64,000 nucleotides of DNA from Methanomassiliicoccus luminyensis B10 (GTDB lineage Archaea > Thermoplasmatota > Thermoplasmata > Methanomassiliicoccales > Methanomassiliicoccaceae). Position 1 is the stretch's first letter. Every line of letters begins with the position of its first letter. The DNA lies in contig NZ_CAJE01000012.1 in the NCBI RefSeq assembly GCF_000308215.1, positions 124,001 to 188,000 on the forward strand. The letters are read 5' to 3'. Positions 18,362 to 27,016 of this stretch are shown piece after piece. The position numbers were made by a program, and so were the translations under genes. Under the pieces are notes generated by a model. The model ran no database searches and was not told the origin of the DNA. It saw only the letters and a list, made by a program, of their open reading frames with translations.

Positions 18362-19312
18362 ATGTACGAAGTGCTGATGTACGACGGGGGCGTTTACCGG
18401 GTCAACGAGCTGTACGAGCTGATAGAGGACATCGGCGGCTTTGTCATCCAGAAGAACCAGGTGCAGGTGCAGATCCTCGTTACCATGGCCATCCCCGAGG
18501 AGGAGCGCCCTGCCATCGAGGCCAAGACCGTGGAGCTTGGAGGCAAGCTCGTCAACGTGCCCCTGGCGGGAACGGAGATAGCGGTGGTCGCCCCCACCCT
18601 GGGCCGGCATCACATGCCCCACCCCACCTGCGACATCGCCGAACAGCTCCGGCGGCTCGGCGCGATCACCGTGGTCATGGGCCTGGCCCGCGGAAAGGGA
18701 CGGAAGACCGCGCAGATCTCCGCCGAGGAGAAGGCGGTCATCGAGGAGTACGACGCCGCCGTGTTCGTGCTCGGCAACTTCAAGGACTGCATACTGGAGC
18801 ACAAGGTGAGGTTGTTCGAGGACATCCACATCCCCGTCGCGGTCATGTGCGGGCCTCAGATCGACCAGCTGCCCAACTGCGAGTCCCTGGTGTGCGGGGT
18901 CGGACGCAAGGTCGAGAGGATGAGGCGGGAGGAGGAGATCACCAAGCTCGACGAGATCGCCGACGCGGTGGACCACATGGTCCGGGACCGGCGCAGGGAG
19001 CTGGACGAGGATCCCCTGTTCGTGCACCCCGCCGAGGTCAAGGACCGCATCTCTGAGCTGGAGCCGGTGCAGGCGAGCTTGCGCCCGGCCCCGGTGGTGC
19101 TGCACCTGGACGGGCTGAGGGTGAAGATACCGTACGAGCAGTACAAGAACCAGCTGGCCGCGGTGGAGGTCTACGGCCATCGGCTGGGGGACATCGCCAC
19201 CATCAGCAGCTCGCGCCTGGGCGGCAGCACCCTTATCAAGATCTGGTCCCGCGCCGAGGTCGAGGCCATGGACGCCAGGAAGAAGGCGTCCCCGGCCAAG
19301 GCGACCTCATGA
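18362..19312 (+). CDS. mmp7: methanogenesis marker protein 7, MCR activation complex subunit
   Basis: The 316-residue product is another subunit of the activation complex, in which several large iron-sulfur clusters form an electron path to F430. Landmarks are PTLGRHHMPHPTCDIAEQLR near residues 80-100, GNFKDCILEHKVRLFEDI near 140 and ESLVCGVGRKVERM near 180. These cysteines are candidates for cluster ligands. A short basic tail (ARKKASPAKATS) resembles the tail of Mmp3 in composition. The next gene overlaps by 4 nt. Confidence 0.9.
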   Translation: MYEVLMYDGGVYRVNELYELIEDIGGFVIQKNQVQVQILVTMAIPEEERPAIEAKTVELGGKLVNVPLAGTEIAVVAPTLGRHHMPHPTCDIAEQLRRLGAITVVMGLARGKGRKTAQISAEEKAVIEEYDAAVFVLGNFKDCILEHKVRLFEDIHIPVAVMCGPQIDQLPNCESLVCGVGRKVERMRREEEITKLDEIADAVDHMVRDRRRELDEDPLFVHPAEVKDRISELEPVQASLRPAPVVLHLDGLRVKIPYEQYKNQLAAVEVYGHRLGDIATISSSRLGGSTLIKIWSRAEVEAMDARKKASPAKATS

Positions 19313-19776
19313 GCGGCGGAAGGACGCCGGGCGCGTACATACTCCTTCTGCGTCTGGACAAGGATGAGGATATCACGGTGGGAAAGCTCGGCCCCGCCAG
19401 GTTCCCCCGGGGCGCCTACGCCTACGTGGGCTCGGCCATGGGCGGGCTGGAGGCTAGGGTTCGCCGTCACCTCGACGGCGGGGAGAGGAAGCACTGGCAT
19501 ATCGATCACCTATCAGAGGTCGCCAGCGGCAGGGAGGCGCTGCTGTTCCCTTCGGATGAAGACAGGGAGTGCACTCTCAACGCCATGGTCGCCACCCTGC
19601 CGGGGTCCCGCATTGTCCTGAAAGGCTTCGGCAGCTCGGACTGCCGCTGCATCACCCACCTTCACCTGCTGAGCGCGAAGGGCGAAGAGCTGTTGAGGGG
19701 CATGCCGGGGCCGCGCATGCGCCCCTCGAAAGCTCGACCGGATCAGGGTCCAGAGAACAATATCGCCCCTTTCTGA
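19309..19776 (+). CDS. GIY-YIG (DUF123) nuclease-like protein
   Basis: The 155-residue protein overlaps mmp7 by an ATGA. It fits the archaeal DUF123 group of GIY-YIG domains: GAYILLLRLDKDE, then FPRGAYAYVGSAMGGLEARVRRHL with Tyr, Gly and Arg at catalytic-like positions, HWHIDHL and a late FGSSDCRCITHL. The role of these stand-alone proteins is unknown. Its position as the last gene of the mmp operon may be incidental. Confidence 0.82.
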   Translation: MSGGRTPGAYILLLRLDKDEDITVGKLGPARFPRGAYAYVGSAMGGLEARVRRHLDGGERKHWHIDHLSEVASGREALLFPSDEDRECTLNAMVATLPGSRIVLKGFGSSDCRCITHLHLLSAKGEELLRGMPGPRMRPSKARPDQGPENNIAPF

Positions 19777-19793
19777 ACGGTCGAGCCAGAACG

Positions 19794-19800
19794 TATAAAT
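19794..19800 (+). promoter_or_regulatory. TATA box for a possible small RNA
   Basis: TATAAAT lies about 18 nt after the GIY-YIG stop and about 27 nt before the first of three hairpins. No protein-coding gene starts within 400 nt downstream, so the promoter appears to serve an RNA. Confidence 0.4.
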
Positions 19801-19819
19801 ACAATCATTATCTAATTAG

Positions 19820-19930
19820 AAAACGCTCAGAGGCGGAATGCCCCCTGAGCGAAGCTGGATAGAAAACGGGACCGTTCAAGGACGATTCTGGTTCTATCCT
19901 GTTCCATCTATGGTTCACAACCATAGTGTG
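19820..19930 (+). ncRNA. candidate structured RNA with three consecutive hairpins
   Basis: Three perfect stems occur in a row. CGCTCAG (19824-19830) pairs with CTGAGCG (19845-19851), with GGC/GCC nested inside. GGATAGAA (19857-19864) pairs with TTCTATCC (19892-19899), enclosing a smaller AACG/CGTT stem. CTATGGTT (19908-19915) pairs with AACCATAG (19919-19926) around CAC. A TATA box precedes the first stem by the right distance for a transcription start near 19820. No open frame covers the region. The rest of the gap to 20244 holds the glcD promoter and nothing else I can support. It could be a small regulatory or guide RNA, or a long leader of glcD. Confidence 0.45.
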
Positions 19931-20152
19931 TTGGCGCCGGATCAATGAGGCTGTCGACGTCCAACATATCCCAACCCTCAATAAAATATGGTCAACGTCC
20001 GTGCTTACGGCCTGATCAGGGTAAGAATGGTGCTCATCGGACCAAAGCGAGGTGATTGCTAGGAAATCGATGAGACTTCCTCTACCGGGGCTACGTGAAC
20101 TCTGAGCGCAATTTTTCTTTTCCCATAAATCTCGGGTCGCTCGACTATCTGC

Positions 20153-20160
20153 TATATATA
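20153..20160 (+). promoter_or_regulatory. TATA box of the GlcD-type gene
   Basis: TATATATA lies about 90 nt before the ATG at 20245. Transcription would start near 20185 and leave a leader of about 60 nt that ends in a good Shine-Dalgarno sequence (AGGAGG, 20232-20237). Confidence 0.5.
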
Positions 20161-20244
20161 CCATTTTGCCCGCGGCGGGGGCAGGCTTCAAATATCACAA
20201 TGCGACTATCAGGTTCGAATTTAGCCACACCCAGGAGGCATATC

Positions 20245-21852
20245 ATGGAAGCCACCGCGGACGTTTCTGAAAAGACTCAAGGTTCTATCGTGCAAAAGCT
20301 AGAGGCCGCCATCGGTGCGGAGAACGTAAAGACCAGCAAGATGGAGAGGCTGCTGTACGGCCATGACAGCACCAACGTGCCGAAGGAGATCCTGTTGGGC
20401 TTCAATACCATCCCCGATATCGTGGTCCGCCCCCGCTCCACCGCGGACGTGCAGAGGATCGTGGCGACCGCGGCGAAGGAAGGCATGTCCATCACCCCGA
20501 GAGGAGCGGCCAGCTGGTACCTCTCTGGAGCGGTGACCGCTTATGGCGGAATACTCATCGACATGGTCGGCGGGATGAACAAGATCCTCAAGATCGACGA
20601 GGAGAACATGACCATCACCGCTCAGGCCGGAGCTTCCTGGAAGCAGGTCTACGACGCCGCGTGGGAGAAAGGCTTCCTGCTCGGTTCCTATCCCAGCAGC
20701 TTCCCCTCCGCCTCCCTGGCTGGATGGATATCCACCGCGGGGGTCGGCATCGGCACCTACAAGTACGGGAACGCCGGGGACAACATCCGGAACATGGTCG
20801 TGGTCACGCCCACCGGAGCCGTCATCAACACCGGGTTCAACAACCTCTTTGACGCCTCATCCGGATACAACCTGAACCGCCTGTTCGTGGGCACCGAGGG
20901 CACCCTCGGCGTCATCTGCGAGGTCACCTTCAAGCTGGTCCCCCGCCCCGAGGTGCTCAAGCCCCTCGCCTACTCCTTCGAAAGCGTAGAGAAGCTCGCG
21001 GAACCCATCAGGGAGATAACCAGGTCCAGGGCCGTGCCCCTTCATATATCGTGGTCCGACCGGAACTACTTCAAGTGGCTGCAGAAGATCGGGCACGGCG
21101 GCCTTGACGTGGGCGCCCTGCTCCTGGTCACCCTGGAAGGCGACAAGACCATCACCGACTACGAGGAGAAGGTCGTCGACGCCATCGCCACCAAGTATGG
21201 CGGGAAGAGGGAGAGCGACGAGGTCGCCATGCACGAATGGAATGAGCGCTGCTACGAGCAGCGGGGCGGCGAGCTCGGCCTCGGGGTCATGGCGAGCGAG
21301 GTCCTGGTGCCAACCAGCGAGTACGCCATTACTGCCAAGGAGCTTTACGGCCTTATAGACTCTATGAAGATGGAAGCGGGCATCATCGGCATCATGTGCG
21401 ACCGCAACACCGTCATGTTCATGCCCATGTTCCTGTACGACAAGGAGTCCCTGACCAAGTCCATGGTCTCCTTCGGCTTCGCCTACAAGGCCGGCGAGGT
21501 GGCCAAGAAGCACGGCGGCAGGCTGCTGGGCGGTTTCGGGATGCTGATGGGCTCCCAGCTGAAACCCCTGCGCGGGGAAGGCTACGACGTCATGGTCGCC
21601 ATCAAGAACGCCCTCGATCCCAAGGAGATCATGAACCCCGGCAAGCTGCTGGGCATGAAGACCCGGTTCGGCCTTCCCGTGGGGGCCGGTCTCCTCGGCT
21701 TCGGCATGACCGCCATATCCGCGGCGAAGAAGGTAATGCCTGGGGACACCTCCTTGGTGGACAGCAAGGCCGAGGCTTTCGAGCAGGAAGAGCTGGAGAG
21801 GGACAAGCCCCACCAGTATAAGCATGACCCCCTCAAGGACAAGAAGGACTGA
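20245..21852 (+). CDS. FAD-binding oxidase, GlcD/D-lactate dehydrogenase type
   Basis: The ATG at 20245 is chosen because AGGAGG lies 7 nt upstream; longer frames run through promoter DNA. The 535-residue protein is a PCMH-type FAD oxidoreductase. Its FAD-binding half has VVRPRSTADVQRIV, TPRGAASWYLSGA and GGWIST-like SLAGWISTAGVGIGTYKYGN, and its C-terminal FAD-linked cap ends in ALDPKEIMNPGKLLGM. Related GlcD-like proteins in Methanomassiliicoccales have been linked to HdrD-type electron transfer, but no hdr gene is adjacent here, so its electron acceptor is open. The C-terminal 70 residues include a hydrophobic stretch (VGAGLLGFGMTAISAA). Confidence 0.85.
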   Translation: MEATADVSEKTQGSIVQKLEAAIGAENVKTSKMERLLYGHDSTNVPKEILLGFNTIPDIVVRPRSTADVQRIVATAAKEGMSITPRGAASWYLSGAVTAYGGILIDMVGGMNKILKIDEENMTITAQAGASWKQVYDAAWEKGFLLGSYPSSFPSASLAGWISTAGVGIGTYKYGNAGDNIRNMVVVTPTGAVINTGFNNLFDASSGYNLNRLFVGTEGTLGVICEVTFKLVPRPEVLKPLAYSFESVEKLAEPIREITRSRAVPLHISWSDRNYFKWLQKIGHGGLDVGALLLVTLEGDKTITDYEEKVVDAIATKYGGKRESDEVAMHEWNERCYEQRGGELGLGVMASEVLVPTSEYAITAKELYGLIDSMKMEAGIIGIMCDRNTVMFMPMFLYDKESLTKSMVSFGFAYKAGEVAKKHGGRLLGGFGMLMGSQLKPLRGEGYDVMVAIKNALDPKEIMNPGKLLGMKTRFGLPVGAGLLGFGMTAISAAKKVMPGDTSLVDSKAEAFEQEELERDKPHQYKHDPLKDKKD

Positions 21853-22061
21853 ACCCCTTTTCCAACCCTTTCCCTTTCTTCATTTTCAGATCCGGCTCAA
21901 TTCAGGGCCATAATGCCGCCTCTCCTCCGGACGGCGTTCCTGGGCCGCCGGCACTCGGTCGGAAGATTATGCGCCCGTTTGTCGTTCGCATGTAATGAAA
22001 ATGGCCCTGCTGACGTTTCTTTGACAAAGGTTAATATCCTAATGCTCCCAAACATTCCATT

Positions 22062-22655
22062 ATGAGCTTGGACGATAACGACATCAATATCCTCCATGCC
22101 CTCCAGACCAACGGCCGGCTTTCCTTCCGCCAGATCTCGGAGAAGGTCAAGATCAGTGTGCCTACGGTGAGCAACAAGGTGAACAGCATGGAGAAGTTGG
22201 GCGTGATACGCGGTTATCGTGCCGACCTCGACCCCGAGCGGCTGGGGGAGCTGAGCGCTGTGGTCACTATAAAGGCGAAGCCCGCCGACCTGGTCCAGAT
22301 AGGGGAAAAATTCGAGAACGATCCCCAGGTGCGGCAGATGTTCCACCTCAGCTCCGGCCGCCTGCTCCTCATATGCACCTTCGTGGACGCGCACCTCATC
22401 AACGAGTTCGCCACCCGCCTCGGTTCGGTATCGGAGATATCCGAATACGAGATCGCCAACGTCATCAACGTGGCCAAGGAAGAGGAGCGGGCGGTGGTCG
22501 CCAACGGCCTTAATGTGATAGTTCAGTGCTCGCAGTGCGGACGGGAGATGAGGGACCAGCCCATGAGGCTGCGCGAGAACGGCAGGGAGGTCTACCTATG
22601 CTCTCCCGCCTGCATGAACGCGTTCCAGGCCAGGAACGGGCCGGGTGGCGGATGA
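22062..22655 (+). CDS. Lrp/AsnC-family regulator with C-terminal TRASH zinc finger
   Basis: The 197-residue protein starts with an Lrp-type helix-turn-helix (about residues 5-55, SFRQISEKVKISVPTVSNKV), followed by the RAM-like ligand domain (about 60-140). The C terminus carries CSQCGREM...YLCSPACMNAFQ, the CxxC...CxxxC pattern of TRASH domains thought to sense or bind metals. The combination suggests a metal-responsive transcription factor. Its nearest likely target is not evident; ridA is convergent and ends next to its stop. Confidence 0.88.
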   Translation: MSLDDNDINILHALQTNGRLSFRQISEKVKISVPTVSNKVNSMEKLGVIRGYRADLDPERLGELSAVVTIKAKPADLVQIGEKFENDPQVRQMFHLSSGRLLLICTFVDAHLINEFATRLGSVSEISEYEIANVINVAKEEERAVVANGLNVIVQCSQCGREMRDQPMRLRENGREVYLCSPACMNAFQARNGPGGG

Positions 22656-23036
22656 TCACCCCAGCGTGGCTATCGCTTCTATCTCGACCTTCCCGCCCAG
22701 GGGGAGCTTGGCGACCCCCACGGTGGAGCGGGCCGGCGGATCGAACTCGAAGTACGCGGCGTAAACCTCGTTGACGTCCTTGAAGTCGTTCATGTCCGTC
22801 ACGAAGATGATGGTCTTGACCACCGACATCATGGACGAGCCGGCCTCTTCCAGCACCGCCTTGATGTTCTCCAGCGCCTGCTTGGTCTGCTCCCCGGCGC
22901 TCTCTCCCGCGAACTTCCCGGTCCTGGGGTCCAGGCCCAGCTGTCCTGAGCAGAACACCAGGCCTCCGGCCTTCACAGCTTGCGAATAGGGGCCCACCGG
23001 ATTGGGGGCCTCCTTAGTGTACACCGCTCTTCCCAT
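22656..23036 (-). CDS. ridA: RidA family enamine/imine deaminase
   Basis: The 126-residue protein matches RidA/YjgF: an N-terminal APNPVGPYSQAVKAGGLVFCSGQ, and a C-terminal PPARSTVGVAKLPLGGKVEI whose Arg and following Glu (EIEAIA) form the substrate site. Members hydrolyse reactive enamine or imine intermediates from PLP enzymes. It forms a likely operon with the HAD gene upstream, 21 nt apart. Homotrimer formation is expected from the family. Confidence 0.92.
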   Translation of the reverse strand: MGRAVYTKEAPNPVGPYSQAVKAGGLVFCSGQLGLDPRTGKFAGESAGEQTKQALENIKAVLEEAGSSMMSVVKTIIFVTDMNDFKDVNEVYAAYFEFDPPARSTVGVAKLPLGGKVEIEAIATLG

Positions 23037-23057
23037 AGTTGCAAATCACTCCCCTTT

Positions 23058-23744
23058 CTATTTAGCGGATCGGAGCAGGTCCGGCAGCGAGAGAACGCTG
23101 TCGACGACATCCACGCACTCCGCGCGTTCCCAGTCCTCCTTCCCGAACGCCCCGGTGAGCACCCCCACGAACCTGGCTGATGATGACCTCGCGCAGGACA
23201 GGTCGATGAGGTGGTCGCCGACGAGGAGGCACTGCTCCACCGGGACGCCCAGCATGTCGGCCATCCGTTTCATCGCCACCCCGTTCGGCTTCGCTTCCGT
23301 CTCAGGGTAGTCGTCCCGGCACACCACGGCGTCGAAGCCGATATCCAGGCCAGCTACGCGCAGTGCCTCGCTCGCATACGCCCGGGAGCCGCGGGTCAGC
23401 AACCCCAGCCGGTACCCCCTCTCCCTGAGCAGGGGCAAGACCTCCCTGGCCCCCCTCACTGGGGTGGTCTCCTCCACCCTCTCCAGCTCAGTGCGGTTCA
23501 TGACCTCGCTGATCCAGGTGCGCAGGGAGGGCAGGTCACCGTCCCGTCCCTCTGATATCAGGTACGACTCGGCCGCGGGCAGGATGGTGGCGATGACGTC
23601 ACGGGGGTCCCGCAGATGCGGCGGCACCCCCATGGTCTCCAGCCGCAGGACCAGCGCCCCCTTCATCTTGCGGAAGTCCACGGTAGTGTGGATGAGGGTC
23701 CCGTCCATGTCGAAAACGATCGCCTTAATGCCGCTCAGGTTCAT
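23058..23744 (-). CDS. HAD-superfamily phosphatase (phosphoglycolate phosphatase-like)
   Basis: The 228-residue protein has motif I DMDGTLIHTTVDF (nucleophile and acid Asp near residues 12-14), motif II LLTRGSRAYA near 118, and motif IV GDHLIDLSCA near 185. A helical cap is inserted between motif I and II, as in the phosphoglycolate phosphatase/beta-phosphoglucomutase subgroup. Substrate cannot be decided. It is followed by ridA on the same strand. Confidence 0.87.
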   Translation of the reverse strand: MNLSGIKAIVFDMDGTLIHTTVDFRKMKGALVLRLETMGVPPHLRDPRDVIATILPAAESYLISEGRDGDLPSLRTWISEVMNRTELERVEETTPVRGAREVLPLLRERGYRLGLLTRGSRAYASEALRVAGLDIGFDAVVCRDDYPETEAKPNGVAMKRMADMLGVPVEQCLLVGDHLIDLSCARSSSARFVGVLTGAFGKEDWERAECVDVVDSVLSLPDLLRSAK

Positions 23745-23893
23745 CTTCCGCTCCCTTCCCCGTCAATGCGCGGACCCCTATATAGGGTGTGCTCCAAATG
23801 ATATGCGGAATTGACTAAGAACGGGCTCAGCCAGGAGAGCGCCGGGAGGTATTTTTTATTCTGATTCTCAAAATGCATTATTTATAGGTATGT

Positions 23894-23927
23894 GTAGCAT
23901 GCTCAACCACCTATTTTATATTCACAA
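23894..23927 (+). promoter_or_regulatory. shared promoter element, copy A (before the octapeptide-repeat gene)
   Basis: GTAGCATGCTCAA (23894-23906), five variable bases, then TATTTTATATTCACAA (23912-23927). The same arrangement with the same spacing occurs at 27017-27050 before the DUF835 gene. The first block holds the palindrome GCATGC; the second contains the TATA box. Transcription should start near 23940, about 20 nt before the coding start. Confidence 0.7.
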
Positions 23928-23963
23928 GACCAAACCGGTGCAACCCATATCAAATTGGTGAGG

Positions 23964-24215
23964 ATGATGAAGACAAGAACCCTGGCAATAATGGGAGTGG
24001 CGATATGCGTCGGCGCGCTCGGAGTTGCGATCGCCTTCGGCGCCCTGAGCGTGCCCCTGGTGGGATATACAATTCCCCTGATCGACCCGCACACAATTCC
24101 CCTGATCGACCCGCACACAATTCCCCTGATCGACCCGCACACAATTCCCCTGATCGACCCGCACACAATTCCCCTGATCGACCCGCACACAATTCCCCTG
24201 ATCGACCCGCATTAA
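23964..24215 (+). CDS. short membrane-anchored protein of six identical octapeptide repeats
   Basis: The product is about 83 residues. Residues 1-10 are basic, about 11-32 form a hydrophobic helix (AIMGVAICVGALGVAIAFGA) that is a signal anchor or signal peptide, then SVPLVGY leads into six tandem copies of TIPLIDPH up to the stop. GGTGAGG lies just before ATG 23964; ATG 23967 and upstream GTG/TTG codons are alternative starts. The repeated part should face the outside if the N-terminal helix follows the positive-inside rule. Asp and His recur every eight residues and could bind metal. I do not recognise the family. Its promoter element matches that of the DUF835 gene beyond the STAND regulator. 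Confidence 0.6.
   Translation: MMKTRTLAIMGVAICVGALGVAIAFGALSVPLVGYTIPLIDPHTIPLIDPHTIPLIDPHTIPLIDPHTIPLIDPHTIPLIDPH
24069..24212 (+). repeat. six tandem 24-bp repeats inside the octapeptide gene
   Basis: ACAATTCCCCTGATCGACCC plus GCAC repeats at 24069, 24093, 24117, 24141, 24165 and 24189. The copies are identical at the DNA level except for the last base of the final copy (CAT instead of CAC before the stop). Identity including third codon positions points to recent amplification by slippage or recombination, so the copy number may vary between strains. Confidence 0.9.
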
Positions 24216-24263
24216 TCAGGTAAACCAATTCACCTCCCAGCAATGGGAGGTTCCTACCCGTTT

Positions 24264-26960
24264 TTATGCACCGTTCTGCGCCAGCGCTTCCTCTATATCT
24301 TTCTTGATCTGATCCATGGGCTCGTTCTGAAAATACATCTGAGCCTCGGACAACATCGCGTAGGCCGCGGACCTCTCTCCATTTTTGGCGTATTCCTTGG
24401 AGACCCAGAACAGCCATCTCCCCAGGATAGAGGGCTTGTTCATTTTACGCAGCATATCTAGGGCCAGGTTAAATTCATCCTTGCCCCATTCCCATTCTTG
24501 CTTCTTTTCGTACAGGTAGCCCCGCATCAGGTGCATGTGGGCCACCAGCAATTTGATGTTCAGTTTCTCGAAGATCTTGGACGACGCGGTCAGCAGATCC
24601 TCTGCCGCTCCGAACTCCTCCAACTCGATGTGCGCGGCGGCGGCGTGGCGCATCGCATGCCCCTGAAGTTCGAGATTCCCAGAAGCCTTCCCAATATCGA
24701 TTGCTTTCTCGAGATAGTTGGCCCCTTCTCTGAAGTTACCAATGTCCAGCAGACTGTGACCTATTCCGACATACACCCTGGCGATGTTGTCGACATCGCC
24801 GGTCTTCTCCATGATCTCCAAAGCCTCTTTCTTGTACGTTATGGCCCGGTTGTGGTCCAGAAGGTCGGTGTGGACCCTCCCGATGCCGTACAGCGCCTTT
24901 CCCCGCCCCACATCGTCGCCGACCGTCTGGGCAAGCTCCCGGGACATCGAGAAGGCGCTCAGAGCCTCCTGGTTCCTTCCGCGGCTCTGGAACACCCCGC
25001 CCAAATCATAGTAGATGTCCACCAGGGTGTGAGTGTCCTGAATGGCCTGCGCGATCCCCAGACTCTTCACCAAGTATGTCTCGGCCTCGTCGAACAGGGA
25101 CCTGCGCAGGTAGATGCCACCTATCCGGCGGTTTATCTCCGCGAGCAGCCTTTTATCCTTCTCAGGGTCCGCCAGCGTTCCTGCCTCATCGAACCTGACG
25201 ACCGCCTGGTCCCATTCCCCCTTGACCTCGTAGATGTCGCCCTCCAACAGGAGTATCTCCATTTTCTCGCTATTGTCGATGTGTTCGCACTGCTCTCTCA
25301 GCTGGGCGAGCAGCGGGCCGAACGGAAGGCCATAGCCCTTGGCGATGATATCCCTTCCATAGCTGGCCGCGATCTTGGTAGCGGTGGAGTATTCCTTGGC
25401 CATCAGGCAGTGGTACATCGCCTCCACGTGCGACGGCGCGGACCGGTCCTGCAGATAGTACCTTGACGCCGCTTTATGATAGGCCATCCGGGACCTCGGG
25501 GCCAGTCGCGAATAGAAGAAGTCCCTCAACAGGTCGTGCATGCCGATCATGCGGCCGGTGGACTCGTGCATCAGGGACTTGTTGAGCAGCTGGTCGATGG
25601 TGTCATAGTCCACCATGTAGTCTTTGTACTCCAGCTCCTTCTGGGCGAACCCCATCTCCTTGGCGATCCCCTCCTCCATGCTGAAGAACGCATCGATGAG
25701 GACGGGGTACCTGAATATGGAGGCGATTTCCAGGATCCTCCTCTCGGTGGGGTCGAGCTTGGCGTACACCTCCTGTTCGATGAACATGCGGACGTTCTTG
25801 CCGAGCGCGCTCTTGGGGCTGTCGATAAGCTCCAGGAAGAGAGGGTGGCCACGGGTGGCGGTGTATATGGCCATGAGCTCCGATTCCGGGAGCTCCCGGT
25901 TCCGGATCAGGCGGAAGCTGCTGTCCATGTCCAGGCCGTCCAGCATCATCTCCACGACCTCCCCCTTGAACACCACGCTGCGCGAGTAGAACGACGGTAT
26001 CTCGCGGCTGGTGAATATCATGGATACGTGGGGAAGCGATTCCAGCACCCCCACCATGGCGGCCAGGAAGTCATGCACGGTCTGGTCGGCCTTCTGCACA
26101 TCGTCCAGTATGAACACCGCGGGCAGGTCCTTCAGCTCGGTCTCCAGGATTGACGACACCTCTCCCACGCTGGGCGTCTCGGTCCTCGACAGGTACCTCT
26201 CCAGCCCTTTCCTCCCCATCTGGGAGAGGAACTCCGCGATGGGCGAGAGGAGGATCTTCAGGTTAACCCACTCGTGGACCCGGTACCAGAACACGTTGTG
26301 GCGTTCCCTCACGTCCTGCACGAACTTCGCCAGCAGGGTGGTCTTCCCGATGCCGGGGATCCCATACACCACCATTATCCGGGCGGTCTCGGAGGTAATG
26401 AAGTCGTTGAGCTTCTTCAGTTCTTCCTGCCGGCCGAAGAACGTCCTCACCGACGGCTTCCGATCGGTGTAGTCCACATAGCGCCTCTCCTCCCTCACCT
26501 TGCCGTGGTGGAAGGAGGAGCAGTCGAACCTCCCCCTGGTCACGCCGAGGGCTATCTCCAGGAAGGTGTAGCGCTTCGGAAGGTATTTGCTGAGCTTTCC
26601 CACCTCATCGGTGATCTCCTTCCCGTCGAAATCGACGATGACCACCTTGGTGCTCTCGATCTCGGCCTTAAAGGCCAGTCCTTCCTGGAACCCCTTCTGG
26701 GTCAGGAAGTACACCTTCTTGACGCTGGCGAAGCCCTTCACATGTTTGGTGTGCACCTCCACGATCCCCTCGTCGGCGAGGACGTTCACCGCCTTTGACA
26801 CGTTGTTGCGTCCGACGTCGACCGCGTCCGCTATGCCTTCCTGCGTGATGGCCATGGGCGCATCGGAGTCTTGCAGGAATTTCTGGTATGATAAGATATG
26901 AAGGACGATCCTCTCCCTTGCCGTCAGCAGGGACTTCTTGGACGCGCGGTTCAATGCCAA
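24264..26960 (-). CDS. STAND-type regulator: winged HTH, ATPase and TPR repeats
   Basis: The 898-residue protein starts at a TTG on 26958-26960. Residues 15-95 form a winged helix-turn-helix (TQEGIADAVDVGRNNVSKAV). FFGRQEEL near 174 precedes an NB-ARC/NACHT-like ATPase: Walker A GIPGIGKTT at 200-208, Walker B AVFILDDVQ at 281-289, sensor-like FTSREIP near 320. From about residue 560 to the end there are tandem TPR units (LLAEINRRIGGIYLRRSLFD, VDIYYDLGGVFQSRGRNQEA). This is the architecture of MalT/AfsR-like signal-gated transcription regulators. Its signal is unknown. It lies between two genes that carry the same promoter element, one of which it shares as divergent promoter region, so those genes are likely targets. 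Confidence 0.88.
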   Translation of the reverse strand: MALNRASKKSLLTARERIVLHILSYQKFLQDSDAPMAITQEGIADAVDVGRNNVSKAVNVLADEGIVEVHTKHVKGFASVKKVYFLTQKGFQEGLAFKAEIESTKVVIVDFDGKEITDEVGKLSKYLPKRYTFLEIALGVTRGRFDCSSFHHGKVREERRYVDYTDRKPSVRTFFGRQEELKKLNDFITSETARIMVVYGIPGIGKTTLLAKFVQDVRERHNVFWYRVHEWVNLKILLSPIAEFLSQMGRKGLERYLSRTETPSVGEVSSILETELKDLPAVFILDDVQKADQTVHDFLAAMVGVLESLPHVSMIFTSREIPSFYSRSVVFKGEVVEMMLDGLDMDSSFRLIRNRELPESELMAIYTATRGHPLFLELIDSPKSALGKNVRMFIEQEVYAKLDPTERRILEIASIFRYPVLIDAFFSMEEGIAKEMGFAQKELEYKDYMVDYDTIDQLLNKSLMHESTGRMIGMHDLLRDFFYSRLAPRSRMAYHKAASRYYLQDRSAPSHVEAMYHCLMAKEYSTATKIAASYGRDIIAKGYGLPFGPLLAQLREQCEHIDNSEKMEILLLEGDIYEVKGEWDQAVVRFDEAGTLADPEKDKRLLAEINRRIGGIYLRRSLFDEAETYLVKSLGIAQAIQDTHTLVDIYYDLGGVFQSRGRNQEALSAFSMSRELAQTVGDDVGRGKALYGIGRVHTDLLDHNRAITYKKEALEIMEKTGDVDNIARVYVGIGHSLLDIGNFREGANYLEKAIDIGKASGNLELQGHAMRHAAAAHIELEEFGAAEDLLTASSKIFEKLNIKLLVAHMHLMRGYLYEKKQEWEWGKDEFNLALDMLRKMNKPSILGRWLFWVSKEYAKNGERSAAYAMLSEAQMYFQNEPMDQIKKDIEEALAQNGA

Positions 26961-27016
26961 TGGATGCCTGTCTGTGGAAAAAAAGGTTGCGAGGGTACTT
27001 GCGAATTAACGAAAAA

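Noticed and set aside
24069-24212. Tandem repeats that could suggest a CRISPR array
   Set aside because: The 24-bp units are directly joined with no spacers and stay in frame within an open reading frame.
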